In this document: positions 1 to 9,378 of the stretch, in pieces | How the letters are laid out: every line of letters starts with the position of its first letter | How positions within the stretch are numbered: position 1 is the stretch's first letter | NCBI GenBank assembly: GCA_945861275.1 | Contig: CAMATZ010000020.1 | Coordinates: 26,354-90,353 of the forward strand | Source: Bordetella parapertussis | GTDB taxonomy: Bacteria; Pseudomonadota; Gammaproteobacteria; Burkholderiales; SG8-41 | Reading direction: 5' to 3' | DNA: 64,000 nucleotides | Program-made: the position numbers and the translations under genes | Notes under the pieces: model-generated | What the model was told of the DNA's origin: nothing | Seen by the model: only the letters and a program-made list of their open reading frames with translations | Databases searched by the model: none

Positions 1-392
1 GTCAGTATCACAGGCGTAATCGCCGCATTGGTAATCGGCGAGTAATCCCGAATCGGGTGGTACGGCAGGTTGGGACGCAGCGCGGGGTTGATCGAAAACT
101 GCGTCGATGATCCCATCAGCAGCGTGTAACCGTCGGGCGCCGCCTTGGCAACGATCTGCATGCTGATCACACCGCCGCCGCCGGCGCGGTTATCGACAAT
201 GACTTGTTGGCCCCACGCATCGGTGAGTTTTTGTGCCAGCGCGCGCGTCAGCAAATCAGAAATGCCCCCCGGCACGAAGCCGACAATGAAGCGCACCGGG
301 CGCGCGGGGTAGTCCTGTGCGCGAACGGAAAGCGGGATGGCAGTGGCGGCGGTGAGTAGCATTACGCCGCGAAGCAGACGCTGTGTGCGCAC
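1..392 (-). CDS. Bug/TctC family solute-binding receptor, N-terminal part
   Basis: The visible part is the N-terminal 130 codons of a periplasmic receptor of the Bug/TctC family, the soluble component of tripartite tricarboxylate transporters. The rest lies beyond the left edge. From a GTG at 390-392 the frame gives a signal peptide ending near SVRA-QDYPARP, then the family landmarks: the substrate loop GFVPGGISD, DNRAGGGG and APDGYTLL. GTG is preferred to the ATG at 360-362 because it supplies the basic n-region RTQRLLR. An AT-rich motif at 431-455 lies about 40 bp upstream. The ligand cannot be told from sequence. Confidence 0.9.
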   Translation of the reverse strand, partial: MRTQRLLRGVMLLTAATAIPLSVRAQDYPARPVRFIVGFVPGGISDLLTRALAQKLTDAWGQQVIVDNRAGGGGVISMQIVAKAAPDGYTLLMGSSTQFSINPALRPNLPYHPIRDYSPITNAAITPVIL

Positions 393-430
393 AATGGAAA
401 GTCTTTATTGGTTGCTGTGCGAAGTAATTT

Positions 431-455
431 ATTGTTTAAAAACAAGTAGTTGCAT
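431..455 (+). promoter_or_regulatory. Recurrent AT-rich motif (copy 1 of 5)
   Basis: The bases TTTAAAAACAAGTAGTTGCA match a pattern seen in four other intergenic regions of this window (3169-3188, 40661-40683, 45134-45159, 50352-50375), roughly AAAACA..TAGTTRC. All copies lie upstream of a Bug or transporter gene. Function unknown; a regulator site or a degenerate repeat are both possible. Confidence 0.35.
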
Positions 456-693
456 ATATACGTAGCATCCGAAATTCACGCTGTGCTCTGGCGCAGGGTC
501 GCGCTGCGCGTAGCGTTGATGCCGGTCCGCTCGAACCGCGGCGCTCGCTGCATCCTGCGCCATCGCGTCACAAACTTCAACCTTGGCGGAACCGCCCGCC
601 GCAGGCGAAACCTTGCGCCTTGCATGCCGGATATTGTACCCAAAGCGGCGCCGTTTTCGCAGATTGCGTGTCGCAATTCCGCCACCGCAAAAC

Positions 694-723
694 TTGACGC
701 AAGGCCCCATTCGCGGCTATAAC
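694..723 (+). promoter_or_regulatory. Predicted sigma70 promoter for the PA2779/PA2778 operon
   Basis: TTGACG at 694-699 and TATAAC at 718-723 are separated by 18 bp. Each matches the consensus at five of six positions. This places transcription start near 730, about 70 bp before the start codon at 800. Confidence 0.6.
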
Positions 724-799
724 AACGCTCATTAAATGTAGCCGTGCAATCCTCGATCTACCCGCATAAGACGCATTCAAAAACATCAAGGAAACCGTC

Positions 800-1177
800 A
801 TGGAAAAATTATTTCACCGGCTGGTCAGTTACTTGCTCGTTTTCAGCCTTGCGGGATTGCCGTTCACGGCGCACGCCGGGCTGATCGGCACCGACGAGGC
901 CGTCGCGCACAGCGAGGTGCAATCCGAGCGCGCCAGAGTACGTGATTTCCTGTCGCGCGCCGACGTGCAGCAACAATTGCAACAGCACGGTGTGATGGCG
1001 CAAGCCGCCAAGGATCGCGTCGATGCGCTGACGGATTTTGAAGTCGCACAAATTAGCGGCAAAATCGATGCGCTGCCCGCGGGTGCCACCACCGGGGGCG
1101 CCGCCGTCTTTGGCGTGACACTGCTGCTGGTGCTGATCACCTATGTGATCGTGCGGATGTTCTATCCCCAGAAGTAA
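800..1177 (+). CDS. PA2779 family membrane protein
   Basis: A 125-residue protein with an N-terminal hydrophobic signal segment (about 7-26, ending FTAHAG), a charged helical middle (about 35-85, heavy in Gln, Arg and Asp) and one C-terminal membrane helix (about 99-118) followed by RMFYPQK. This matches the small proteins known as the PA2779 family, nearly always encoded directly before a PA2778-type cysteine peptidase, as here. Their biochemical role is not established. The start has an AAGGA ribosome site 7-11 bases upstream and a convincing promoter at 694-723. Confidence 0.85.
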   Translation: MEKLFHRLVSYLLVFSLAGLPFTAHAGLIGTDEAVAHSEVQSERARVRDFLSRADVQQQLQQHGVMAQAAKDRVDALTDFEVAQISGKIDALPAGATTGGAAVFGVTLLLVLITYVIVRMFYPQK

Positions 1178-1185
1178 CACGCGCC

Positions 1186-2163
1186 ATGCACTGCGTGAAG
1201 GCCCGCTGCCCGGCGGGCTTTTTGTTTTTATGGCTGGGCGCGCTGCTCGGCGGTTGCAGCGCGCTCGCGCCGCAATCCACAGCACTGCGGGGCGCCATGC
1301 CGCCCGGCCTGCCGCTCAGCGCCGAGATTCGCGATGCGCCCTATTTTGCGCAGACCGAGCATCACTGCGGGCCGGCGGCGCTGGCGATGGCGCTGAACAG
1401 CGCCGGGGCCAAAACCAGTCCCGAACAACTTGTCGCTCAAGTCTATCTACCCGGCAGAAAAGGCAGTTTGCAGGTCGAAATGCTGGCGGCGGCGCGGCGC
1501 AATGGCATGGTCGCTTACCGGCTTGAGCCGCGTATCGGCGACGTGTTGCAGGAAGTCGCTGCCGGCACGCCCGTGATCACGCTCGAAAACTACGGCGTGC
1601 CGTATTACCCCATCTGGCACTATTCCGTGAGCATCGGCTTTGATCTGGATCGCGCGGAAATTATTCGTCACTCGGGTGCGCTCGAGCGCAAAGCCACCCC
1701 GCTGTCGGTGTTTGAATATTTCTGGCGGCAGGAAGGCCGCTGGGCGATGGTTGCCACGCCGCCCGAGCACGTGCCGGTAACCGCGACCGAACAGCGCTAC
1801 GCCGACGCGGTAATCGCACTCGAAAAAGCCGGGCAAACGCGGCCTGCTGCGCGCGCCTACGAGGCCATGCTCAAGCGCTGGCCGGACAATCTCGCCGCGT
1901 TGCTGGGACGCGGCAACACCGCGCACGCGCTGGGCGATCTGGCATTGGCGGAAGCGTCGTTCCGGCAAGCGAGCATGGCGCACGCCGGTTCTGCCGCCGC
2001 GTTTAACAATCTGGCGCAAACGCTGCTTGACCGCGGCAAGCTGGACCAGGCGCGCGCAAACGCCGAACATGCGGTCAAGCTGGGCGGGCCGTTACGGGCA
2101 CGCGCTCAGGCAACGCTCGACGACATTCAGAAAAAACAACGCCTTACGGAAAAAACAAAATGA
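1186..2163 (+). CDS. PA2778 family C39-like cysteine peptidase lipoprotein with TPR repeats
   Basis: A 325-residue predicted lipoprotein. Residues 1-23 form a signal peptide ending in the lipobox LGGC (Cys24 acylated after cleavage). A papain-fold C39-like domain follows (about 45-190), with the likely nucleophile Cys61 in HHCGPAAL and the likely His145 in IWHYSV. TPR-like helices occupy about 200-320 (ALLGRGNTAHALGDLALAEA). The gene starts 8 bases after the PA2779 stop and overlaps the next gene by four bases. An intrinsic-terminator-like hairpin lies inside codons 6-15, so how much transcription reaches the gene may be controlled there. ATG 1186 is used; GTG 1195 would also keep a signal peptide. 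Confidence 0.85.
   Translation: MHCVKARCPAGFLFLWLGALLGGCSALAPQSTALRGAMPPGLPLSAEIRDAPYFAQTEHHCGPAALAMALNSAGAKTSPEQLVAQVYLPGRKGSLQVEMLAAARRNGMVAYRLEPRIGDVLQEVAAGTPVITLENYGVPYYPIWHYSVSIGFDLDRAEIIRHSGALERKATPLSVFEYFWRQEGRWAMVATPPEHVPVTATEQRYADAVIALEKAGQTRPAARAYEAMLKRWPDNLAALLGRGNTAHALGDLALAEASFRQASMAHAGSAAAFNNLAQTLLDRGKLDQARANAEHAVKLGGPLRARAQATLDDIQKKQRLTEKTK
1201..1229 (+). terminator. Intrinsic terminator-like hairpin inside the signal-peptide codons of the PA2778 gene
   Basis: GCCCGC (1201-1206), a six-base loop and GCGGGC (1213-1218) form a GC-only stem followed at once by TTTTT G TTTTT (1219-1229). This is a textbook rho-independent terminator. It follows the PA2779 stop by 23 bases but lies within the downstream coding frame, so it could attenuate rather than end the operon. 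Confidence 0.65.
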
Positions 2164-3134
2164 AGCGCCGGCTACTTCCGTTCCTCGCTGCAACCCTGCT
2201 CGCAATGGCAACAATGGCAACCGATGCCCTGAGCTACCCGGAGCGGCCGGTGCGCTGGGTGCTCGGTTTCGCGCCCGGCGGCTCGCCGGATTCGGTGGCG
2301 CGCATAGTAACGCCGCAGTTGACCGCGCAGCTCGGGCACTCGATGGTGCTCGACAATCGTCCTGGCGCGAACGGCATACTGGGCGCGGATATCGTCGCCA
2401 AATCCAATCCCGACGGTTACACGCTGCTGATTACGCCAGCGGCTTTCGCCATCAACCCCAGCATCGCGCGCAAGCTGCCGTTTGATGCGATCAAAAGCTT
2501 TGAGCCGGTAACCAACATTGCAATATCCGAAGCCTTGTTGCTGGCGATAAACCCGGCGCTGCCGGCGCAAACCGTACAGGAATTGATCCAGCTCGCCAAA
2601 CGGCCCGGCGCGAATTTTGCCTATGGAACATCGGGTGTGGGCAATGTCACGCATCTCGCGGCCGCGCTGTTCGCGGCACGCACCGGCATACCACTGACCC
2701 ATGTGCCCTACAAGGGCGGCGGGCCGATGAGCATCGCGCTAATCAGTGGCGAAGTGCAAATTGCGATCTCCAATCCGGGCACGCTGATCGGCCAAATACG
2801 CGCTGGCCGCGTGCGCGCGTTGGCCTACAACGCCCCGGCACGATCAAAGCTGCTGCCCAACGTGCCCACCATGATCGAAGCCGGCGTCACCGGCACGGAA
2901 ATCGATTCCAGTTGGTACGGCGTATTCGCGCCGGCGAAAACGCCCGCGGTGGTGGTGTCGAAGTTGCACGCAGAGATTAGCAAGGCGCTGGCTACCGCTG
3001 CGGTACGAGAAGGCCTGGCTGCGATAGGCATGGAACCGGTGGGCAACACGCCTGACGAATTCAGCAGGTACGTTGCGGCATCGATCAAACGTTACGCCGT
3101 GTTGGTCAAGCTCGCCGGATTGCAGCCGGAGTAA
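2160..3134 (+). CDS. Bug family solute-binding receptor
   Basis: A 324-residue receptor with a signal peptide (about 1-24) and mature start near SYPERPVRW. Landmarks are FAPGGSPD, LDNRPGANG, NPDGYTLL and VPYKGGG. The ATG overlaps the peptidase stop as ATGA, so its translation is probably coupled to the upstream peptidase and TPR protein. That partnership is unusual for this family, which normally sits beside transporter or catabolic genes. No transporter membrane gene follows. Confidence 0.93.
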   Translation: MKRRLLPFLAATLLAMATMATDALSYPERPVRWVLGFAPGGSPDSVARIVTPQLTAQLGHSMVLDNRPGANGILGADIVAKSNPDGYTLLITPAAFAINPSIARKLPFDAIKSFEPVTNIAISEALLLAINPALPAQTVQELIQLAKRPGANFAYGTSGVGNVTHLAAALFAARTGIPLTHVPYKGGGPMSIALISGEVQIAISNPGTLIGQIRAGRVRALAYNAPARSKLLPNVPTMIEAGVTGTEIDSSWYGVFAPAKTPAVVVSKLHAEISKALATAAVREGLAAIGMEPVGNTPDEFSRYVAASIKRYAVLVKLAGLQPE

Positions 3135-3168
3135 CACGGGAAAATCATATTTTTAACAATACGTGTTT

Positions 3169-3188
3169 GTACAAATAGTTACGTTATT
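3169..3188 (+). promoter_or_regulatory. Recurrent AT-rich motif (copy 2 of 5)
   Basis: GTACAAATAGTTACGTTATT lies about 53 bp before the MFS gene and resembles the motif at 431-455 and 50352-50375. It is the least complete copy. Confidence 0.3.
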
Positions 3189-3240
3189 TCAGCAAAACGC
3201 CGCATTGCGTCTGCCCCACCCCATCTGCTAAACAGTCGCA

Positions 3241-4455
3241 ATGCAAACCTCGTTGTTCCGGCACGCCGCCTTCACGCGTTTCTGGGTGGGCGACATCGCG
3301 TCAACGATTGCCAATCAGATGCTGGTGCTCGCCGTCGGTTGGCAGATCTACGACATAACCAACAGCGCACTGAGCCTGGGGCTGGTGGGGCTTGCGCATT
3401 TCGGTGCGCAGTTATTATTCACCTTTCCTGCCGGCCACGTCGCCGACCGCTACCACCGGCGGCGGGTCGCTGCCTTTTGCCAGGGCATTCAATGCGCAGC
3501 GGCGTTGACGCTGGCTGCGGGCCACGCCGGCGGCTGGATCGGTGCCGAAGTCATTTACGCCTGTGTGGCGCTGAGCGGCATGGCGCAAACGTTTCAGAAC
3601 CCGGCACTGCGTTCGCTGTTGCCGTCGCTGGTGGGGGTTGAGCTGCTGCAGCGCTGCATCGCGTTTCACGCGGCGGCGAAAAAAACCGCGATCATCGTTG
3701 GCCCGGCGCTGGGCGGTGCGGTTTATTTGTGGGGAGCCAGCGCGGTGTACATCGGCGCCGCAGCGTGCTTTGCGCTGGCGGGCGTGATCATCCTCTGCAT
3801 CCACGCGGGCTTGGAACGGCGCGCGCGTGAACCGGCGACCCTGCAATACGCGTTCGGCGGACTCCATTACATACTGGGCAAGCCCATCATCCTCGGCGCG
3901 ATCTCGCTCGACTTGTTTGCGACCTTGCTCGGCGGCGCGGTGGCGTTACTGCCGATTTACTCCCGCGACATTTTGCAAACCGGGCCGCTGGGGCTGGGCC
4001 TGTTGCGCTCGGCGCCCGCGGTGGGCGGCGTGCTGGCTTCGTTATACCTCGTGCACTCACCGCTCACGCACAGTGTCGGAAAAATTCTGTTCCTCTCGGT
4101 GGCGACATTCGGCGTCACCACGGTAGTGTTCGGATTATCCACGTGGCTGCCCTTGTCGCTGCTCGCGCTCGCCATTATGGGTGCAGCCGATATGGTGAGC
4201 GCGGTCATCCGCCTGACACTGGTGCAACTGGAAACGCCCGCCGAGATGCGCGGACGCGTCAGCGCCGTGCATTCGCTGTTTACCGGAACCTCCAACCATC
4301 TCGGCCAGTTTGAATCGGGCATTACCGCCGCATGGTGGGGCACGGTGCCCGCGGTCGTCGTCGGCGGCGTCGGCACACTGGTGGTGGTCGGGTTGTGGAT
4401 GAGCTGGTTTCCGGACCTGGTCAAACGAGAGACGATTGTGCAACAGCGTAAGTGA
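3241..4455 (+). CDS. MFS transporter, EntS-like exporter group
   Basis: A 404-residue inner-membrane protein with about 12 hydrophobic segments. The loop between segments 2 and 3 carries the major-facilitator motif GHVADRYHRR (65-74). Overall spacing and the N-terminus (LFRHAAFTRFWVGD) fit the MFS_3/EntS-like efflux group, which exports siderophores or drugs; the actual substrate is unknown. No good ribosome site is visible before ATG 3241. The gene ends 113 bases before the end of a convergent Bug gene. Confidence 0.85.
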   Translation: MQTSLFRHAAFTRFWVGDIASTIANQMLVLAVGWQIYDITNSALSLGLVGLAHFGAQLLFTFPAGHVADRYHRRRVAAFCQGIQCAAALTLAAGHAGGWIGAEVIYACVALSGMAQTFQNPALRSLLPSLVGVELLQRCIAFHAAAKKTAIIVGPALGGAVYLWGASAVYIGAAACFALAGVIILCIHAGLERRAREPATLQYAFGGLHYILGKPIILGAISLDLFATLLGGAVALLPIYSRDILQTGPLGLGLLRSAPAVGGVLASLYLVHSPLTHSVGKILFLSVATFGVTTVVFGLSTWLPLSLLALAIMGAADMVSAVIRLTLVQLETPAEMRGRVSAVHSLFTGTSNHLGQFESGITAAWWGTVPAVVVGGVGTLVVVGLWMSWFPDLVKRETIVQQRK

Positions 4456-4568
4456 GGCGGGACTAAAGACACTCGTTTCTGCATCGGGACGCGCCTGCCG
4501 TGGAAGCACGTCAGCGGATCACACAAATCATTTCACGTTTTGGCGCAATATAGCTGCGCAGCAGCCGC

Positions 4569-5537
4569 TTACTCAGCGCGTATATTGGCCGCGCGCACGA
4601 CCTTGGCCCAGCGGGTGAGATCCTCGCGTATCTCCGCGGTGAACTGCTCGGGCGTGCTGCCCACCGGCTCGATGCCGCTCGACAGGTAGCGTTCGCGCAG
4701 ATCGGGTAAGGCTAGCGCCTTCACCACTTCGGCGTGCAGCTTGACGATGATCTCGCGCGGGGTGCCGGCCGGCGCCAGCAGCGCGTACCAGGAGGCCAGG
4801 GTCATTGCAGGACCGCCCGCTTCCATCATGGTCGGAATTTCCACGGCGATGGGCGAGCGCTTTTGCGCCGCGATTCCCATCGCCTTTAGCTTTCCCGCCC
4901 GCACGTGCGGCAGCGTTGCCTGTAACGAATCGAACGCCAGCATCACGTGCCCGCCCATGATGTCGATCAACATCGGGAAGCTGCCTTTGAACGGTACGTG
5001 CGTGAGCCGGATACCGGTCAACTGCGAGAAATACTCGCCCCCCACATGGTTGATGCCGCCATAACCCGGCGAACCCAGGGTCAACTCGCCGGGACTGCGC
5101 TTCGCCAGCGCCACCAGCTCGCGGGCGTTGCGCGCCGCCAGCGACGGATGCGTCACCAGCACGAAAGACGCGCTGCCGATATTGGTGATGGGCGTCAGAT
5201 CGCGTAGAGGATCGAACGGTAGTTTGGCGTAGGTGCTCGGGTTGATGGTGATGGTGCCGGTGGTGGCGCTGATCAGCGTGTAGCCGTCGGGCGGGGATTT
5301 CGCGCCCAGATCGGTGCCGATGACGCCCGCCGCGCCGGGCCGGTTATCGACGAAGAAACTTTGCTTCAGGCTTTCGCTCATCTTGGCGAGCATGGGGCGC
5401 AGTACGATATCGAGCCCGCCGCCGGGCGCAAACGGATTGATGACCCGTACCGGCTTGGCGGGATAGTTCTGGGCCACTACTGGAGCGAATGCGGCGCAGC
5501 CGCTTAGGGTGAGCAATGCGAGTAGGGACTTGCGCAT
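4569..5537 (-). CDS. Bug family solute-binding receptor
   Basis: A 322-residue receptor, last gene of a minus-strand group with an aldehyde dehydrogenase 72 bases upstream. ATG 5537 is chosen because CTGGAG lies 5-10 bases before it; the frame opens 18 codons earlier without such a site. Landmarks: FAPGGGLD, DNRPGAAG, PDGYTLI, VPFKGSF. The signal peptide contains Cys14 after LTLSG, a possible lipobox, as well as a type I site at VVA-QNYP, so it may be a lipid-anchored receptor. Confidence 0.93.
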   Translation of the reverse strand: MRKSLLALLTLSGCAAFAPVVAQNYPAKPVRVINPFAPGGGLDIVLRPMLAKMSESLKQSFFVDNRPGAAGVIGTDLGAKSPPDGYTLISATTGTITINPSTYAKLPFDPLRDLTPITNIGSASFVLVTHPSLAARNARELVALAKRSPGELTLGSPGYGGINHVGGEYFSQLTGIRLTHVPFKGSFPMLIDIMGGHVMLAFDSLQATLPHVRAGKLKAMGIAAQKRSPIAVEIPTMMEAGGPAMTLASWYALLAPAGTPREIIVKLHAEVVKALALPDLRERYLSSGIEPVGSTPEQFTAEIREDLTRWAKVVRAANIRAE

Positions 5538-5609
5538 GGTGTCTCCAGAGATGAGTGGAATTGCATGGCGGCCGCTTTTGCAAGCATTCACTATTGCAGC
5601 CGCGGTACG

Positions 5610-7049
5610 CTACAAGCCCGCCTGCGTAACAAATTTCCCAACCAGGTACGGCTCCAGCGCTTCGGTGCCGCCTTCCGAGCCGTAGCCTGAATCTTTCACT
5701 CCGCCAAACGGTACTTCGGGCAACGCGAGGCCCAGATGGTTGATGGTGATCATGCCGGTCTCCACTTGCGCCGCAATGGCATTGGCGGTTTTCGCCGAGC
5801 GCGTCCACGCGTAAGCGGCGAGGCCGTACGGCAAACGGTTGGCTTCGCTCACTGCATCGTCGAAGGTCTTGAACGGGTTGATGATGGCGAGCGGGCCGAA
5901 CGGCTCGGTATTCATCGCTGCTGCGCTGGTCTCAAGTTCGGTAAAAACGGTGGGCTCGAAGAAGTTGCCTTTTTCACCGATGGGAAAGCCGCCGGTTTGC
6001 AGTTTACCGCCGTGCTTTTTCGCATCTTCAACGTTGGCAATCATTGCGGTCTGGCGGCGCGGATTGGCCATGGTGGCCATCCGGGTATCTTTGTCGAAGC
6101 CGTCGCCGACTTTGACGGCTTTCGAACCTTCGACAAATTTCTCGACGAACTGTTTGTAGACGCCTTCCTGCACCAGAAAGCGCGTGGGCGACACACACAC
6201 CTGCCCCGCATTGCGATACTTCATGAACGACATGGTCTTGGCCGCGATGTCGATATCGGCGTCGTCAAAAATGATCACCGGCGCGTGGCCGCCGAGTTCC
6301 ATGGTGGCGCGCTTCATGTGTTGCCCTGCCATGCCCGCCAGCAGTTTGCCCACCGGCGTGGACCCGGTAAAGGTGATCTTGCGTATCACCGGATGCGGAA
6401 TCAGATAGCTCGAAATTTCCGACGGGCTGCCGTAGACCAGATTAATCACGCCCGCCGGTACGCCGGCATCGGCGAATGCGCGCACCAGTTCCGAGGGCGA
6501 CGCCGGCGTTTCTTCGGGCGCTTTCAAAATGATGGAGCAGCCCGTGGACAGTGCTGCGGACAACTTGCGCACCGCCTGATTGATCGGGAAGTTCCACGGC
6601 GTAAAGGCGGCTACGGGGCCGACGGGCTCTTTCACCACCAGTTGATAAACACCTTCGGCACGCGCCGGGATCACACGCCCATACGCGCGGCGGCCTTCTT
6701 CAGCGAACCAGTCGATGACGTCCGCACCAGCGAGGCATTCCATCTTGGCTTCGCCTACAGGCTTGCCTTGCTCCAGCGTCATCAGCGGCGCGATTTTGTC
6801 GGCGCGCTCGCGCAAAATATCCGCCGCCTTGCGCATGATTTTGCAACGCTCGAACGCGGATATTTTGCGCCACACCTTAAAGCCCTTGTCGGCAGCTTCA
6901 AGTGCGCGGTCGAGATCAGGCTTTTCGGCGTAGGCGACGGTGCCGATTTGCGCGTGCGTGGCGGGGTTGACCACTGGCAGCGTGCGACCCGATGCGGCGG
7001 GGCCCCACACGCCGTTGATGAAAAGCTGAGTGTCTTGGTATGCGGGCAT
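5610..7049 (-). CDS. NAD(P)-dependent aldehyde dehydrogenase, succinate-semialdehyde dehydrogenase type
   Basis: A 479-residue cytosolic aldehyde dehydrogenase oxidising an aldehyde, probably a semialdehyde, to the acid. Visible elements are PWNFP (oxyanion Asn153), FTGSTPVG (cofactor loop, 227-234), catalytic Glu251 in ELGGHAP and catalytic Cys285 in GQVCVSP. Length and motif spelling fit the GabD/SSADH group, but glutarate or other semialdehydes are equally possible substrates. ATG 7049 (MPAYQDTQ) is used rather than an upstream extension. It lies between Bug genes on the same strand, suggesting uptake and oxidation of one compound. Confidence 0.9.
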   Translation of the reverse strand: MPAYQDTQLFINGVWGPAASGRTLPVVNPATHAQIGTVAYAEKPDLDRALEAADKGFKVWRKISAFERCKIMRKAADILRERADKIAPLMTLEQGKPVGEAKMECLAGADVIDWFAEEGRRAYGRVIPARAEGVYQLVVKEPVGPVAAFTPWNFPINQAVRKLSAALSTGCSIILKAPEETPASPSELVRAFADAGVPAGVINLVYGSPSEISSYLIPHPVIRKITFTGSTPVGKLLAGMAGQHMKRATMELGGHAPVIIFDDADIDIAAKTMSFMKYRNAGQVCVSPTRFLVQEGVYKQFVEKFVEGSKAVKVGDGFDKDTRMATMANPRRQTAMIANVEDAKKHGGKLQTGGFPIGEKGNFFEPTVFTELETSAAAMNTEPFGPLAIINPFKTFDDAVSEANRLPYGLAAYAWTRSAKTANAIAAQVETGMITINHLGLALPEVPFGGVKDSGYGSEGGTEALEPYLVGKFVTQAGL

Positions 7050-7160
7050 GGTGATTCGCTCTATGGTGTGGTGAAAAGGGAGTGCGCAGGATAACCGAGA
7101 ACGGCGAAACGTGCGCGGGTAGGGGTGCTGCACGAAAGCATTTGGCCGTGCAAAAAACCG

Positions 7161-8138
7161 CTACTGCACGCCCTCAGCGGTAATTCCCGCAGCCTTGATC
7201 ACTTTGCGCCAGCGCGCGGTCTCGGCGTCAATCAACTGACGGAAAGCCGCTGGCGTTCCCGGCGTGGCTTCGACACCCTGATCGAGCAGGCGCTGAATTA
7301 CGCCGGGGTCGGCGAGCACGCGATTCAACGCGGTGTTGATTTTTCCGCTAATCGCCGGGGGCGTGCCGCTGGGCGCGAGCAGGCCAAACCAGGTGTTGCA
7401 GTCGAATCCAGGATAGGTTTCCGCGATCGTCGGCACATCGGGTGCGACGCGCGTGGGTTTGGGCGTGGCGGCGGCGATGATGCGCAGGCGCCCTGCTTTA
7501 ATGAACGACAACACTTGCGGCGTGCCTGTAAAAAAAGCCTGCACCTGCCCGGCGACCAGATCGGTCACTGCCGGCGCGCCGCCCTTGTACGGCACATGCA
7601 CGAACTTCACGCCCGCGAGCACGTTGAGCATTTCGATACCGAGATGATTCGAGGTGCCGTAGCCCGGTGAAGCGAAATTGAGTTTGCCGGGCTGCGCCTT
7701 GGCGAGATCGATGAGTTCCTTGAGGTTGCGCACCGGCAGCGCCGCGGTCACCACCAGCAGATAGGGCACATACGCCATCAGGCCGATGGGCACAAAATCG
7801 CGTTGCGGATCGAAGGGCATCCTGGTGCCGAGCGCCGGATTGACCGCGAGTCCCGCCGACGTGCCGAAGGTGATGGTGTAGCCGTCGGGTGTGGCGCGCG
7901 CGCCTTGCGTGAGCCCGATCAGCGAACCCGCGCCCGGCCGGTTGTCGATGACCACCTGATGGCCGAATGCGTCGCCGAGTTTGGCACCGATCTCGCGCGC
8001 GACAAAATCGGTGGTGCCGGCGGGCGGATAGGGCACGATCAGGCGCACCGGTTTCATTGGATACAACTGCGCCTGTGCGGCGGCGGTGAACAGCAGCGCC
8101 GGCAGCATAATCGACAGGCGAGCGATCTGTATTCTCAT
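7161..8138 (-). CDS. Bug family solute-binding receptor
   Basis: A 325-residue receptor 111 bases upstream of the aldehyde dehydrogenase and co-directional with it. The start is ATG 8138; an in-frame TTG at 8156 is less likely. Signal peptide about 1-23 (TAAAQA-QLYP). Landmarks: YPPAGTTD, where the usual second Gly of the loop is preceded by Ala, DNRPGAGS, PDGYTIT and VPYKGGA. A central Cys in FDCNTWF is uncommon among its neighbours. Confidence 0.93.
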   Translation of the reverse strand: MRIQIARLSIMLPALLFTAAAQAQLYPMKPVRLIVPYPPAGTTDFVAREIGAKLGDAFGHQVVIDNRPGAGSLIGLTQGARATPDGYTITFGTSAGLAVNPALGTRMPFDPQRDFVPIGLMAYVPYLLVVTAALPVRNLKELIDLAKAQPGKLNFASPGYGTSNHLGIEMLNVLAGVKFVHVPYKGGAPAVTDLVAGQVQAFFTGTPQVLSFIKAGRLRIIAAATPKPTRVAPDVPTIAETYPGFDCNTWFGLLAPSGTPPAISGKINTALNRVLADPGVIQRLLDQGVEATPGTPAAFRQLIDAETARWRKVIKAAGITAEGVQ

Positions 8139-8232
8139 GGCGGGCTTTCGGTGCAATGCGTCACTCCCTTCGACCCAATCAGAACAATTTAATCACAGGC
8201 CACGTGCGGTTTTGCGGAGGTTTGGCCCCAAT

Positions 8233-9219
8233 TCATTTGGCACGAAGGCCGACGTGCCTGACCACCCGTGACAAGGTTTCGATTTGCTCACGCAGAATAT
8301 TATCGTATTCCGCCGGCGTGCTCGGTGCAAGATGATAACTCATGGCCTGCAGCCGTTCCTTGACGTCGGGGAGATCGAGCACGCGTGCCACGTCTGTACT
8401 GATTTGATTGAGGATGACGCGCGGCGTCTTCGCGGGCGCCAGCAATCCGTTGGTTGCTTCAGGCCGCTTGAATTCGGGGTGTGTCTCTGCCAATGCCGGC
8501 ACCTCAGGCAATGCGGGTGAGCGCTGCGGTGTAAATACCGCCAACGCCAGCAGCTTGCCCTCTTTTGTGAACGGCAGTACCGAGACCACAGGCACGATGG
8601 TGTAGTGCGTGCGTCCGGCCACGGTCTCGAGCGTTGCTTCCGGCCCGCCTTTGAACGCCACATGTATAACCTTGATGTCGGCGGCGAGATTGAATCTTGC
8701 CCCGCTCAGGTGAGAACCGCCTCCGGTCGCCGGGGAGCCGAAGATGATCTTGCCGGGTTGCGCCTTGGCGAGCGCGACGAGGTCCTTGATTGATTTGACG
8801 CCCAAGGCGGGCGCCACAACCACTGATTGTGTGCCAAACCCGATCTGGGTGACGCCGGCGAAGTCCTTGAGCGGGTCGTAAGGCAGGCTCGGTTGCAGCG
8901 CCGCGCTGATTGCAAAATTGACCCCGGCATAAAGGAGCGTGTGGCCGTCCGCCGCGGCCTTGGCAAGCGCGCCCGCGGCCAGCATGCCTCCGGCGCCCGG
9001 CCGATTGTCCACCACCACAGGCTGCCCCCAACGCTCGCTCAGCTTCGCGCCTATCATGCGTGCCACAGTGTCGGCCTGACTGCCGGCCGGTTGTCCCACC
9101 AGCAGGCGCACCGGCTTTGCTGGAAATTTCGGCGGCGCCTGCGCAAAACCCGGCGCGGCGACAAGCGCAAGGCCGGCAGCGATGACGAAGGCAAGCGTAA
9201 CGCTGTGCAAAGCCCGCAT
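8233..9219 (-). CDS. Bug family solute-binding receptor
   Basis: A 328-residue receptor, first gene of the minus-strand group 9219-4569. The signal peptide is long (about 1-27, GFAQAPPKFPAKP). The ligand loop is changed to GQPAGSQAD and the following motif to AADGHTLL, so it probably binds a ligand different from its neighbours. DNRPGAGG is normal and the YKG element reads VAFKGG. The divergent SDR gene begins 159 bases away, so promoters for both directions should lie in 9220-9378. Confidence 0.92.
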   Translation of the reverse strand: MRALHSVTLAFVIAAGLALVAAPGFAQAPPKFPAKPVRLLVGQPAGSQADTVARMIGAKLSERWGQPVVVDNRPGAGGMLAAGALAKAAADGHTLLYAGVNFAISAALQPSLPYDPLKDFAGVTQIGFGTQSVVVAPALGVKSIKDLVALAKAQPGKIIFGSPATGGGSHLSGARFNLAADIKVIHVAFKGGPEATLETVAGRTHYTIVPVVSVLPFTKEGKLLALAVFTPQRSPALPEVPALAETHPEFKRPEATNGLLAPAKTPRVILNQISTDVARVLDLPDVKERLQAMSYHLAPSTPAEYDNILREQIETLSRVVRHVGLRAK

Positions 9220-9378
9220 GGCGCCCTTTTTGCGTTTCCGCGTTCAAGCGCGGGTGATGCGGATAGTCTCTACTCTTTGCTGCGCGTTCGCAATATCCGG
9301 CGTCCCGGTATACTCATGGTTTGCGTCGTGACGTTATTTCAGGTAACCAGCTAACAGCTAACCCAAGGGAGAATCAAA

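Larger units (their letters stand above)
393..799. other. Divergent intergenic region
   Basis: About 400 bases separate two divergently transcribed genes. Short frames here have no family features and are probably chance. The region holds an AT-rich motif (431-455) near the leftward Bug gene and a good sigma70-type promoter (694-723) reading right. I see no repeat or RNA gene. Confidence 0.6.

Noticed and set aside
5736..7094. A 452-codon plus-strand frame
   Set aside because: Antisense shadow of the aldehyde dehydrogenase, which has all catalytic residues.
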